Assembly: GCF_014762705.1 (NCBI RefSeq)
Contig: NZ_JABURL010000070.1
Span: 18,082-82,081, forward strand
Direction of reading: 5' to 3'
Length of the DNA stretch: 64,000 bases
Source: Cyclobacterium sp.
GTDB taxonomy: Bacteria > Bacteroidota > Bacteroidia > Cytophagales > Cyclobacteriaceae
Shown: positions 1 through 10,600 of the stretch, piece after piece
Position numbering within the stretch: the first letter of the stretch is position 1
How the letters are laid out: every line of letters begins with the position of its first letter
Position numbers and translations under genes: made by a program
Notes under the pieces: generated by a model
Database searches by the model: none
What the model was told of the DNA's origin: nothing
Seen by the model: the letters and a program-made list of their open reading frames with translations, nothing else

Positions 1-822
1 CTCATTTTCCTTTCATTGATATATGGGTTATTGTTTGTCTATCCGATAGGTGGAGCCGATATGCCAGTGGTTATCTCTCTGCTCAATGCCCTTACAGGAG
101 TTACCGCAGCAACTACAGGTTTATTGTATGACAATAAGGTAATGCTTATGGGTGGTATATTGGTCGGCTCTGCAGGTTTGTTATTGACCCTGTTAATGGC
201 CAAGGCCATGAACCGGTCTGTTTCCAATATCCTTTTCACTTCCTTTGGGACCGCTTCAGGAGCTGCAGCCCCGGGTCAATCAGGAGATCAGGTAGCCAAA
301 GAAATCAATACCTATGATACGGCCATTCTTTTGGCTTATGCCAAGCGGGTAGTAGTAGTACCCGGATACGGTCTTGCTGTAGCGCAGGCCCAACATGCGG
401 TGCATGACCTGGAAAAAATTCTGGAAGAGAAAGGTGTTGAAGTAACTTACGGCATTCACCCTGTAGCAGGGAGAATGCCTGGTCATATGAATGTATTGCT
501 GGCAGAATCGGACGTATCTTATGACAAGCTGATTGAAATGGATGACATGAACGAACAGCTTCCCAACACAGATGTTGTAATGGTGATTGGAGCCAATGAT
601 GTAGTCAATCCGGCAGCCAATGATGATCCTTCCAGTCCTATCTATGGGATGCCCATATTGGAAGTTAATCGCGCCACAAATGTGATTGTTATCAAAAGAA
701 GTATGAGTTCAGGCTATGCTGGCATACAAAATGCCCTATTCTTCGATGCCAAAACACGCATGCTTTTCGGGGATGCCAAAAAAGTACTTAATGGCCTCGT
801 CAGTGAGGTGAAAAATATGTGA
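1..822 (+). CDS. pntB: NAD(P) transhydrogenase subunit beta, C-terminal part (5' end outside window)
   Basis: This is the C-terminal part of the membrane-embedded beta subunit of proton-translocating transhydrogenase, which couples hydride transfer between NADH and NADP+ to proton movement across the inner membrane. The frame is open from base 1, so the gene starts upstream; the TTG at 16 is internal. Residues about 1-70 hold the last hydrophobic helices. The rest is the NADP(H)-binding domain III, recognisable by VPGYGLAVAQAQ, GIHPVAGRMPGHMNVLL, VIGANDVVNPAA and VIKRSMSSGYAG. The stop is followed at once by a strong hairpin terminator, so this is the last gene of its transcript; pntA is expected upstream. 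The family assignment is very secure. Confidence 0.96.
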   Translation, partial: LIFLSLIYGLLFVYPIGGADMPVVISLLNALTGVTAATTGLLYDNKVMLMGGILVGSAGLLLTLLMAKAMNRSVSNILFTSFGTASGAAAPGQSGDQVAKEINTYDTAILLAYAKRVVVVPGYGLAVAQAQHAVHDLEKILEEKGVEVTYGIHPVAGRMPGHMNVLLAESDVSYDKLIEMDDMNEQLPNTDVVMVIGANDVVNPAANDDPSSPIYGMPILEVNRATNVIVIKRSMSSGYAGIQNALFFDAKTRMLFGDAKKVLNGLVSEVKNM

Positions 823-833
823 TTTAACATTTT

Positions 834-866
834 AAAAGGCTGTCCCAAAATGGGGCAGCCTTTTTT
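834..866. terminator. Bidirectional rho-independent terminator
   Basis: A 13-bp stem (834-846 with 852-864, one G-U pair) has an AAAAT loop, an A run on its left side and a T run on its right side. It lies between the convergent pntB and rhaM genes and can stop transcription from both sides. Confidence 0.9.
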
Positions 867-903
867 ATTCTAAAAATTATCCTATCCCGAATCCTGAGAA
901 TAT

Positions 904-1239
904 TTATTTTTTTAATGAAAAAATTTTATCCATCAGTACCCATTTTTCACCTGGTTTAGCCCATGGCAATGCTTGTTGTAGCTGGTCCATCATTTGTTCC
1001 CATTTCTGGACACCTTCGTTTGCAGCATCCATTTTTGCCTTCTTTTTAAAGGAAAAGTCATCATTTACTTCCATAATCATAAACAAGCGGTTTCCTGTCA
1101 GGTAAATGTCCATGACTTTTATGCCTGCTTCCCGAATGCTTTTCTCAATCAGACCGGGTACCTTTTGGTGGTGCATTTTATATTGCTCAATGATTTCTGG
1201 ATCATCCACCAGGTCCAGTGCCAAACAATAGCGTTTCAT
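904..1239 (-). CDS. rhaM: L-rhamnose mutarotase (RhaM/DUF718 family)
   Basis: A small cytosolic protein of 111 residues, close to the roughly 104 usual for RhaM-type mutarotases, which interconvert the anomers of L-rhamnose or a related deoxysugar. The N-terminal MKRYCLALDL strand and the pattern YxxxH (Tyr20, His24) match the E. coli enzyme, where this His is catalytic. GNRLFMIMEV and the KWEQMMDQL helix with its conserved Trp also fit. It lies downstream of a fuconolactonase-like amidohydrolase on the same strand, separated by 140 bases, which supports a role in 6-deoxyhexose breakdown. The exact sugar (rhamnose or fucose) cannot be told from sequence. Confidence 0.85.
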   Translation of the reverse strand: MKRYCLALDLVDDPEIIEQYKMHHQKVPGLIEKSIREAGIKVMDIYLTGNRLFMIMEVNDDFSFKKKAKMDAANEGVQKWEQMMDQLQQALPWAKPGEKWVLMDKIFSLKK

Positions 1240-1379
1240 TTGTTTTTAATTTGAATTTAAAAGGCCATAGCTAGCCCCATACCAAAGTTTCCCGACCTTC
1301 GGGAGGATCTCGCTTCTGAAATAATCTTTCCTTTCCGTGTAATTTGCATCATACCCAAATTGAAATAGATTCTTTTGCG

Positions 1380-2210
1380 CTAAAGTCTGTAAAAATGTCT
1401 GGCATTTTCAGCCCATATTTTATTTTGCACCGTATGGGTCTGGCCGTCCAGGTACTTATCCAATATGCTGCTAACCTGATCGTAATTAGCCGCTAACTTA
1501 CAAACCGGCCAGTCAGATCCAAACATAAGCCTGTCCTCTCCAAAAGACTCCAACACCAGGTCCAGGTAGGGAAAAAAATCAGTTGCTTTCCAACCTTGCC
1601 AATCGGCCTCTGTAACCATACCGGAAAGCTTGCAATACACCCGGGGATGGCTTGACAAGTCCCTTATCTTTTGTCCCCATTCCTGGATTTTACCTTCTCT
1701 TATGGAAGGTTTGGCAAGGTGGTCCAATACAAAGTTTCCCTCAGGAAAATTGCTCACCGTCTGTATGACACCATCCAGTTGGTGGGGAAAAACCAGCAGG
1801 TCATAACTGTAACCAGCCTCAAAAACTTTTCCCAACCCACGTTGAAAGGCAGGTTTAAGTATATATTCCGGATCTGCTTCATCCTGAAGCAGATGCCTGA
1901 ATCCCTTCAATTTGGAAAAAGGTGCATAGGCATGCAAGGTATCTGACAATTGATCTGAATTAAGGTCTACCCAACCGACTACCCCTAAAATAAAAGGGAA
2001 TTTTTCAGCTAAATCCAGCAGGAATTGTGTTTCCTCAGGTTCTTGCAAGGCTTGCACAGCAACGGTCCCTTCTATTCCGTTTGCTGCCAGTATTGTTTGA
2101 AGCTTCTCAGGAAGAAAGTCCTCTTTTAACACCGGCATCTCATCACTGATCCAGGAAAATTTATTAACATCATATTTCCAGAAATGCTGATGTGAATCGA
2201 TCTTATTCAT
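1380..2210 (-). CDS. Amidohydrolase-family lactonase (L-fuconolactonase / L-rhamnono-lactonase type)
   Basis: A 276-residue cytosolic TIM-barrel metal-dependent hydrolase. Visible motifs are the N-terminal HxH in DSHQHFW (His7, His9), FVLDHLAKP with the barrel His, CKLSGM and the C-terminal metal or catalytic Asp in MFGSDWPV. This set is typical of amidohydrolase_2 lactonases that open sugar lactones such as L-fucono-1,5-lactone. It starts 21 bases after the FabH-like gene and is followed by rhaM, so the three may be co-transcribed. The lactonase role is inferred from family and context. A 2-pyrone-dicarboxylate lactonase-like activity is the main alternative. Confidence 0.78.
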   Translation of the reverse strand: MNKIDSHQHFWKYDVNKFSWISDEMPVLKEDFLPEKLQTILAANGIEGTVAVQALQEPEETQFLLDLAEKFPFILGVVGWVDLNSDQLSDTLHAYAPFSKLKGFRHLLQDEADPEYILKPAFQRGLGKVFEAGYSYDLLVFPHQLDGVIQTVSNFPEGNFVLDHLAKPSIREGKIQEWGQKIRDLSSHPRVYCKLSGMVTEADWQGWKATDFFPYLDLVLESFGEDRLMFGSDWPVCKLAANYDQVSSILDKYLDGQTHTVQNKIWAENARHFYRL

Positions 2211-2231
2211 AATATGTACTTATAATTTATC

Positions 2232-3305
2232 TTAAGGATGCTTGTAGACAAAAGCATTGATATTCATGCCCGCTCCCACGGAGGCAAATAGGGCATATTC
2301 TCCAGGCAGGAATGCATGCCCTTCCATACTGCTTTTAGAGACCATGTCGTATAAAATAGGAACCGTTGCTACTGAATTATTTCCCAACTCCTGAATACTC
2401 ATGGGCATCAACCCTGCCGGAGCCGGCGCATCGCCATACAAATGAAACAACCTGTCTAAAATATTATGGTCCATTTTGGCATTGGCCTGGTGGATCAATA
2501 CTTTTTTAATCTTTTCCAAAGGTACGCCAGAGCGATCGATACAAGTTTTAAGGGTGGTTGGGACGGTTTTAATAGCATATTCATACAATTTCCTTCCATT
2601 CATTTTTAAAAACAGGGTGCTGTCAGGATAGTCCTTGTTGTAAGAGGACCCCATGGTCAATAAATGCGCATGTTCCAGGGTATCCGATCTGGTCAGGTGA
2701 TTGATAATACCCACAGGTTCTTTCTGCTCTAAGGCTTCCAGGATTACAGCCCCTGCCCCATCAGAAAAAATCATACTGTCCATATCATGCGGGTCCGAAA
2801 TCCTGGATAAGTTCTCCGCCCCTATCACCATGATTCGTTTTGCATCACCTGACTTGATATAATAATTGGCCTGAATCATCCCCTGCACCCATCCAGGACA
2901 ACCAAAAGGTAAATCATAAGCAACTGTATACGGGTTTTTAATAGCCAACTTATGCTTTACCCTTGCGGCAATCGTTGGACAAATATCCACTCTTTTGTTA
3001 TCTGGCAAAATATCCCCAAAATTATGTGCTACTATGATGTAGTCCAAAGACTCACCATCTATCCCTGAGGAATCCAGAGCCTCCTTGGCAGCAAAATAGG
3101 CCATATCCGAAGTCATTAGGTTATCCTCAAGGTATCTTCTTTCCCTTATTTCGGTTATTTTTTGAAGGGTGGCAACGATATCTTTATTGGATTTTACCAA
3201 AGGTTGTCCATCGCTGTCATAAAATTTTCTGGTCAAAAAATAATCATTGGGGATTTTAATGTTCGGTAAGTATTTTCCGGACCCTTTAATAATACTATTA
3301 ATCAT
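2232..3305 (-). CDS. 3-oxoacyl-ACP synthase III (FabH-like ketoacyl synthase)
   Basis: A 357-residue thiolase-fold condensing enzyme. The Cys-His-Asn triad is visible: Cys136 in PFGCPGW, His272 in LIHQANAKMD and Asn309 in LGNNSVATVP. FabH enzymes condense an acyl-CoA primer with malonyl-ACP. The protein is about 30 residues longer than E. coli FabH and has a long N-terminal segment, so it is probably not the main housekeeping FabH but a paralogue for a special lipid, polyene pigment or branched primer. It is the first gene of a leftward set with a sugar lactonase just behind it, a combination I cannot explain functionally. ATG is the first start in frame. Confidence 0.85.
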   Translation of the reverse strand: MINSIIKGSGKYLPNIKIPNDYFLTRKFYDSDGQPLVKSNKDIVATLQKITEIRERRYLEDNLMTSDMAYFAAKEALDSSGIDGESLDYIIVAHNFGDILPDNKRVDICPTIAARVKHKLAIKNPYTVAYDLPFGCPGWVQGMIQANYYIKSGDAKRIMVIGAENLSRISDPHDMDSMIFSDGAGAVILEALEQKEPVGIINHLTRSDTLEHAHLLTMGSSYNKDYPDSTLFLKMNGRKLYEYAIKTVPTTLKTCIDRSGVPLEKIKKVLIHQANAKMDHNILDRLFHLYGDAPAPAGLMPMSIQELGNNSVATVPILYDMVSKSSMEGHAFLPGEYALFASVGAGMNINAFVYKHP

Positions 3306-3463
3306 ACTTCCTTAAAGACTAGGCTATAAATATAAAAATGCACTAAAGCGATAAATATGATATTACTGATGGTAAAAACCAAATATCGGTATAAAAAAAA
3401 GGGTTAATAAAGTCGAATTGGCGAAAAAAAGCCTGATCAAGCCAGGTAGAAGCCAATAAAAAC

Positions 3464-3489
3464 AAAAGGGTGATAAATATCACCCTTTT
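3464..3489. terminator. Rho-independent terminator after the peroxiredoxin gene
   Basis: The inverted repeat AAAAGGGTGAT/ATCACCCTTTT has a short AT loop. A/T runs on both sides make it work in either direction. It sits 22 bases past the stop of the leftward peroxiredoxin gene, whose transcript it probably ends. Confidence 0.8.
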
Positions 3490-3510
3490 TAACAAGTTGG
3501 TTACAGGCTA

Positions 3511-4146
3511 CTATAAATTTGGCTGAGGTGTTGTCCTGAGATAAGGTTTGATTTCCTTATGCCCTTTGGGAAATTTAGCCGGAATGTCTTCATTTTTAAT
3601 AGCGGGAGCGATAACTACATCTTCTCCATGTTTCCAGTTGGCCGGAGTGGCCACTGAATAGTTTGCCGTCAACTGCAATGAATCAATTACCCTCAAAAGT
3701 TCATCAAAGTTTCTACCGGTGCTGGCCGGATAAGTGATGATCAGCTTGATTTTTTTATCATTTCCAATAATAAAAACTGAACGAACAGTAAAATTTTCAT
3801 TAGAATTCGGATGAATCATATCGTACAATCCGGATACTTTTCTGTCCTCATCTGCAATGATAGGGAAATTTACCGTAGTGTGCTGGGTTTCATTGATATC
3901 ATTGATCCAGGATTTATGACTTTCCAGACCATCAACACTTAGTGCCAGCATTTTAACATTTCTCTTGTCAAATTCATCCTTTAGCTTGGCTGCGGCTCCA
4001 AGTTCTGTAGTACAGACCGGCGTGTAATCTGCCGGATGGGAAAACAATATCCCCCAACTATCACCCAAATATTCATGAAAATTGATTTTACCTGCTGTAG
4101 AATCTGCGGTAAAGTTTGGTGCGGTATCTCCTAATCTTAATGACAT
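3511..4146 (-). CDS. 1-Cys peroxiredoxin (Prx6 type)
   Basis: A 211-residue thiol peroxidase that reduces hydrogen peroxide and organic hydroperoxides in the cytosol. The peroxidatic cysteine is Cys45 in HPADYTPVCTTELG, the classical PxxxT/SxxC site. The arginine and the long C-terminal domain (SVATPANWKHGEDVVI, then FPKGHKEIKPYLR) are those of the Prx6 subfamily. No second cysteine is visible, so the enzyme must be recycled by an outside thiol. It is monocistronic, with its own terminator. A 7-bp inverted repeat lies 55 bases upstream of the start and may be an operator. Confidence 0.93.
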   Translation of the reverse strand: MSLRLGDTAPNFTADSTAGKINFHEYLGDSWGILFSHPADYTPVCTTELGAAAKLKDEFDKRNVKMLALSVDGLESHKSWINDINETQHTTVNFPIIADEDRKVSGLYDMIHPNSNENFTVRSVFIIGNDKKIKLIITYPASTGRNFDELLRVIDSLQLTANYSVATPANWKHGEDVVIAPAIKNEDIPAKFPKGHKEIKPYLRTTPQPNL

Positions 4147-4200
4147 AACTTTATTTAAATTTAAATTATTCTATAGACTTTGTAGGGAAACGGAAATTGA

Positions 4201-4217
4201 GAACAAAAAGTTTGTTC
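4201..4217. promoter_or_regulatory. Inverted repeat upstream of the peroxiredoxin gene, candidate operator
   Basis: GAACAAA-AAG-TTTGTTC is a perfect 7-bp palindrome with a 3-base spacer, placed 55 bases before the leftward peroxiredoxin start codon. Its place and symmetry suit binding of a dimeric regulator. It does not match the PerR box I know, and the regulator is unknown. Confidence 0.35.
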
Positions 4218-4301
4218 AATCGCAGTTTTCTCAACTAAATTAATTTTATTGGCTAATTTTCAAAGGTTTGGATATTCTTTAGGGAATATTTTTTGGTGGG
4301 T

Positions 4302-4332
4302 TTTGGTTTGTTATTGAAAGGCCCTATATTTG
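4302..4332 (+). promoter_or_regulatory. Bacteroidota-type promoter for the tRNA-Glu pair
   Basis: TTTG (4302-4305), a 19-base spacer and TATATTTG (4325-4332) match the Bacteroidota sigma-ABfr consensus TTTG-N19/21-TAnnTTTG exactly. Transcription would begin about 7 bases on, some 30 bases before the first tRNA. Confidence 0.75.
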
Positions 4333-4369
4333 CATCACCTTTGAGAAAAGAGCATATTCTTAATCAAAT

Positions 4370-4441
4370 GGTCCGTTCGTCTAGGGGTTAGGACGCATCC
4401 CTTTCACGGATGAAACACGGGTTCGATTCCCGTACGGACTA
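4370..4441 (+). tRNA. tRNA-Glu (anticodon TTC), copy 1
   Basis: The 72-base cloverleaf begins GGTCCGT and ends ACGGACT plus discriminator A. The acceptor stem pairs fully with one G-U at the first position. The anticodon loop is CTTTCAC (anticodon TTC) on a five-pair stem with C27-G43, and the T arm contains GGTTCGATTCC. CCA is not encoded, so it is added after transcription. A second copy follows after 20 bases. Confidence 0.95.
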
Positions 4442-4461
4442 CATTTTTTATTTATGCTTGA

Positions 4462-4533
4462 GGTCCGTTCGTCTAGGGGTTAGGACGTATCCCTTTCACG
4501 GATGAAACACGGGTTCGATTCCCGTACGGACTA
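4462..4533 (+). tRNA. tRNA-Glu (anticodon TTC), copy 2
   Basis: Identical to the first copy except for one base: C27 is T here, which changes the top pair of the anticodon stem from C-G to a U-G wobble. CCA is not encoded. It shares the promoter of copy 1 and is followed by a hairpin terminator at 4602-4633. Confidence 0.95.
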
Positions 4534-4601
4534 CAACAAATATAGTTGATTTCTCCGCAAGGAGGATAGACTTTATTTGTGGTTGTTAGTGGTTAAAGTG
4601 A

Positions 4602-4633
4602 ATAAAAAAACCTGGTCTTTTGACCAGGTTTTT
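4602..4633. terminator. Bidirectional terminator between the tRNA pair and the giant gene
   Basis: A perfect 14-bp stem (seven A, CCTGGTC / GACCAGG, seven T) has a TTTT loop. It serves the rightward tRNA transcript and the leftward transcript of the 2700-residue protein, whose stop is 26 bases away. Confidence 0.92.
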
Positions 4634-4658
4634 TTCTTTGTACCTATTTTTAATATGC

Positions 4659-7600
4659 CTATTTTTTCACAATCAGCCGTAGCTGAAGTTGAGCCCCATT
4701 TTTTGCAATCAACCTCAGCAAGTAAACTCCCTGCTCAAGCTTGTCAACTGGTATCGCATATTCAGACTGATCATTATCTCTTACATCCTGAATAAATACC
4801 TGTTGCCCAGACATGGTGTAGATACTTATCCAATCAAGGGTCAAATCACCCTCTAGTCTAACAAATGCTTCCTGACTGGCTGGGTTAGGATAGAGTATTA
4901 CATCCGGGAATTCCTGGAGTTTACCTGAGCCTTCCATCGTACCTTCAGTAACAATTCTGGAAGATGATGCAATGTCCCCTTTAATAGATTGCATCTTTTC
5001 CAAAACAATACCGGATACATTGGCATTATTTACTGATGCAAGGAAATCAATATTCATGGTGCCATCTGTAACTTCAATGTTTTCAAATAACAATTCCGTA
5101 GCCTGGTTGTTGCTTTCCAGAAAGATGTCAAAGTCATCTTTTACCAGTTCCTCCTCTACATAAATATCAAATACCCTGCTTCCTGCGCTACCTTCCGGAC
5201 CGGCTTTTCCAAACCAGGGTTCGGTATGATAAGTTTTCACCCTGTAGGTGCCATTTTCTACTGGAATATCATATGACAGGAAGCTGGCATACCTTTCGGT
5301 CCTGAAAATCAATGCCTCGGTGCTGCCACTACTAATGAAGGTATTGGTGGTATTGTAATACTCAGGAAATGCATTGTCCCCTATAAAATCCATCCCAAGG
5401 TAAGAAGTGCTTTTAGAAGACCCTGTGTTTAAACTTAAAGTCCATGAGGGTTCTGATTCATCCAGCACGTTTATTTCAATCGTAGAAACATCTGTAAGCC
5501 CGCCTTCATCCATTATCGTTAATGAGGCCTCATAGGTACCCGGATCGGCATATACGTGTATAGGACTTATCTCCTGACTAATATTTCCATCTCCAAAATC
5601 CCATGAATAAGTTAGTTCACCTTCACCAGAGGAAGCAGATCCATCAAATAAAACCTCAAAAGGTGCGTAGCCGTCTGTTTGGGATGCAGCAAGAACGGAA
5701 GTGGGTGAAAGAACCCCAACGGCGTTAGATTGGATTGAAAAACCTGAAATACTTGCATTATTGCTTGTGGCTGATAGGTTGATATCCAATACACCATCTT
5801 TGACTTCGATCTCTCCAAATGTCAATTCAATTGGCTCATTGCCATTTTCTACAAAAAGATCAAAATCATTCTTTACAATTTCACCCTCAATTATTATATC
5901 ATATACCCGCTGACCAGGAGCATCATCTGGTCCATTTTTTCCAAACCACAATTCATTATGGTAGGTTTTTACGGTATAAACCCCATTCTCAACTGGAACT
6001 GTATAGGTGAAATTCCTTGCAAATCTTTCAGTCAGAAATAATTCCGGGGATCCTGCACTGCTATTGCTAAAGGTAGATGAACTGGAAAAGGCAACTCCTG
6101 AGGAGGATTCTCCCATAAATTCATCTCCCAAATAATTGACAGTGTTATTCGTTCCCGAATTAACTTGAAGTGAGAAGTCAGTTTGATTTGCGGGGTCATT
6201 TACAGTAATAATCGTTTGATCTGTTGCCAGATTTCCCTCTTCATCCGTAACGGTTAATACTACTGTATACTCCCCTGCGGTTACATATTCATGGCTGGGA
6301 TCCATTTCAGTGGAACCGGTTCCATCACCAAAATCCCAATTATAAGTCAAGGCCCCATTTCCAGAAGAACTGCTACCTGAGAAATTAACCATCAAAGGGT
6401 AAGCACCTTGCTGAATATCCGCTTCAATGATCGCTTCTGGCAAAGTAGATGTAATATTCTCGGCAATAATAGAAAAACCAGCAATAGAACCATTATTTAC
6501 ACTTGCAATAAGCCGTATTTCCAATTCTCCATCGGTAACAGAAATGTTTTCATGGGTCAGACTTATCGGTTGATTTTCATTTTCCACAAACAGATCGAAG
6601 TCTTCCATAACTACCTCGCCTTCTATCAAAATATCGTAAACTCTTTGTCCGGCCTTACTGGCTGGGCCACTCCTGCCATACCACAATTCGTTATGAAAAG
6701 TTTTTATCGTATAGATTCCATTTTCTACCGGAATTACGTATGAAAAATCGCTACCATACCTTTCTGTATAATACAAAGGAGAATAGGCCCCTGAGTTATA
6801 AAATGACGTTTTTGAATTGGTATAACTCACTCCCGAATTACTTTCGCCGACAAAATCAATTCCTTCCAGACTCACCAAATTGTCACTACCCCCATTGACA
6901 TGCAATTCAAATGCATCCGGGGAATTTACTGTGACCAAGACCTGGTCATTCGCCGAATCACCATCAGAATTATATACCGTAAGACTGACCATATATTCTC
7001 CTTCAGTTTCAAAAATATGAGTGGGATTCTCCTCAGAAGAGAAATTACCATCACCGAAGTCCCAGAAGAACGTAAAGTTTTCAGGACTGGATGCATCATT
7101 TGAAAATTCTACTTCCAGTGGGCCTGTACCCGAATTGGCAGATGTAGAAATATTTGCAATAGGAAAGGCTCCCAGTTCGCCTTGATTGACAATGGATAGG
7201 CCAGATATGGTGGCGTTATTGTTTATTGCTATCAAATCAAGATCTAACTTTCCATCAGTTACCTCAATATCCTCAAAAACAAGTGCCATGGGCTGGTTGT
7301 CATTTTCCAAAAACAAATCAAAATTGGCTTTTACCTTCTGTGTTTCAAGGTAAATATCGTAAACCCTTTTTCCAGCCGCTTCAACTCCTCCTCCTGGTTG
7401 ACCAAACCAGGTTTCAGTATGATGGGTGGTCACTGTATAAATTCCGTTAGGCAATTGAATCTCATAGCTTAACTCACTAGAGAACCGCTCTGTTTGATAA
7501 AGGGCAGGCGCTTCAATGTTTGTATTTTTATACACACTACCTCCATTATGGATATCCGTAAGGTAATGATCCCCCACATAGGTTTTGCCATCAAAAACCA

Positions 7601-10600
7601 CATCATCAAATGTACCGGAATTGAAATACAGGGATACTTCCTCAAAATCCCCATCTCCCTCTATAGGGATTATCGTTTGACCACTATTCCCCCAATTTAT
7701 CACCAGCTCCGCATTTCCTTCCAAAGCTTCTCCTTCATAATCCAACAGTAGATTAAATTGATGGCCTGGTTTCCAAAAAACGTTTTCAGGTAATTCTCCA
7801 TCCAGGATGGTGAAATCTTCTGCATTTGGACCTGTTAGTATTATTGATTTAATCCATAATCCGGTATTACCACCTTCCAGTGATACGGAAAGTTCTTTTG
7901 GTTGGCCTTTCCTAAATACCATGGAATCTTCATAAACCAATTCTCCGGCAGTCAATGGTTCTCCATTGGGTTGATCAAAACCAAAATATTCCATGTTCTT
8001 CTGGTTTCCTCCTCCCCTGTTTGGTGAACCTCCAAGCACAAACAATCCCTTTCCTGAAACAATACCCTGGGTACCATGACGGGCAAAATTCATGGAATCC
8101 AGGGTTTCCCAAGATTGTTTTAAAGGATCAAACATCTCAGTCGTGGCAAGGGCTTCTGAAATGCCTGGCACCTCTCCACCTGCCACGATCAGTTTATCCA
8201 AATAATTATTTACGATGGCTCCGGCTCTTGGAGTAGGCAGGTTTAATTCTGCCGGTAAGGTACTCCAGGTTTGAGCATTAAAATCATACACATCCACCTC
8301 TGGTAATACCGGAGCAAAAGTACCTTCAGGACCTCCTGATTGTCTTCCGGAAATCACGTACATCCTGCTTCCCAGCTTGGTGGCAAAAAAGTGATCCCTG
8401 GCCCTTGGAGCATCAGCTAAAACAGTCCACTCTCCCGTTTCGGGATCAAAACTGTCAAAATAGCTTACATATCCTCCATCATGACCTTGCGTATTGCCGC
8501 CTACCAGGTAAAATTTACCCCTGTGTTCTACCAGTCCAGCTGAGCCCCTTCTCCTTTCTTCAGGGATTTCAGGCCCCTGAATCCATTCTTCATTGACAGG
8601 GTCAAACATCCAGATATGGCTCGCAGGTATTTCATTAGGAAAATCATTTGTTTGGAATGCACCTACCACCCAAATCAATCCATCGTAGGCCAATGCCTGA
8701 AAATGATTGAAACTGTGAGGATTGATATTGGATAAGGAACGCCATTCGTCTTTTGCATAATCATAAATATCAATGGTCCTGGAACTTTCCCTGCCTCCCA
8801 TCAGGTAGAATTTGTCACCTGCCTGGACAAAGCTATTTTCATGTCTGCCTGAATAATCAGTGCTTTCCTCCTTTAATGTCCACTTCTGCTCAGACAATTC
8901 AGGGCTGATGGTCCATGTGAAATTGAATGAAACCGCATCAGAGTGGATTTCATCCTCATCATCAATCGTAATCCTTACCCTGTGAGGACTATTGGCCAAT
9001 GCCCCTTCTTCGATGGTACCATATATGGTGCCATTGGTAGGCTCCAAATAAATACCTGGAGGCAATCCCTCAGCCGAATAGTTGAGGTTACCATTACCCC
9101 CCGAAGCCACCACAAACATGCTTCCATCCAGTTCATAATTTATGAAATTAATCTGATCTTCGACCCTTTCATACTCAATAGGAATCTGAATGGGTTTCCC
9201 TATAATTTCTATGGCATTCAACAGGGGATTTTCTTTCTGTTTCAGGAAGGTAATGTTCAATTCCCCATCAGCTACACTCACCTGGTACTGTTCCATGCCT
9301 CCTATCTTATGGCCAAACCTTTCTATTAAATCCAAAGAAGATTCAACAACCTCCCCTTCAATCTGAATATCAAAATACCTTTTTAAAAGCGTTGAAGTAC
9401 CCTCAAAGCCGTTACCCATGTAAAGGTTGACTAAATACTCCCCATCCGGCAAAGGAATTGAATAATCCATACTGGGATCTGGGCTGTACCTTTCCTTGTT
9501 GAATATTTGCTCATACTCCTCGTCAGAAATATATTCCGGAATGGAAACGTGCCGGTTGGATGCAGAAAAAGAATTGGTAGAAACCTTTCCACCGGATACA
9601 GCGAACAATTCAGTTTCTTCAGGACCCGATAAATTATTGGATAACCAAACTGGCAAATCATCTTCAATATTTATGGTAGGTCCACCAGCATTTATTCTCA
9701 ACAAAATTTCAAAATCCTGCTCCACAAGGACATTAAAAGTTTGTTCTACAAAATAACTGTTTTCGTCGGTAGCTCTCACAGTTACATCTGTACTAACCTC
9801 ATCACTGGGAATGATCAACCTCAATATATTATCTTCTATTTCAGCCCCAATCACAGGATTGGTATTTTCAGCGATAGTATATGTCAGGTTATTCACCCCA
9901 TCATCATCATCAAAATATTCATCCAGATCAGTAAAAACGTCCGGATCACCCAACAATCTGCTGACATTCCTTAATTCTCTTATCGTGTAAGGAACTTCTC
10001 CACTTATTTTGAAATAATTCCAAACCCCTACAAAACTCTTCTCCATGTCATGAGAGGAACCATAAATACCTATAGCCAAAGGAATATCCATATTTTGAAT
10101 GGCTTCTTTGATGCTACCTCCGGTCTCCATGATACCCAGAGAAATATATGGTTGATTGTCGTATTTATATTTGGGTTCTACCGTACCGGTGTAAGGGTTT
10201 ACCTCGAAAGCCAATTCAATTAAAGTGTTGGCACCTGGTCTTTCCAACTCCGGAATTTCCAGAAAAAGTGGACTGGTATCGGCTACATCATCAATTTCCT
10301 GGGCCGCATAAATACCCTCTTTGGTGAAAACTAGTTTTATAAAATTACTTTGGGTACCATCTCCTATCTGAATGCCTATTTCACCCTCTCCTTCAAAGTC
10401 ATAAAGTTGTCCGGGAGAGGATAAGCCAATGATTCCGGATGAAATGATGAAATTTCCGGTTTCAGTGCCGGCATTGATACCCAATTGGAAACCCTTATCC
10501 TGATTATTGGCCAAGCCATCTGCCGTACCACCTGTCATGGAAATTTGTATGGCCCCTGCTGTACCACCATAAATATCCGGATCTCCAGGACTTTCATTTC

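Noticed and set aside
1290..1310. Small hairpin CCCGA-CCT-TCGGG before rhaM
   Set aside because: The stem is short, has no T run on either side and no clear regulatory context.
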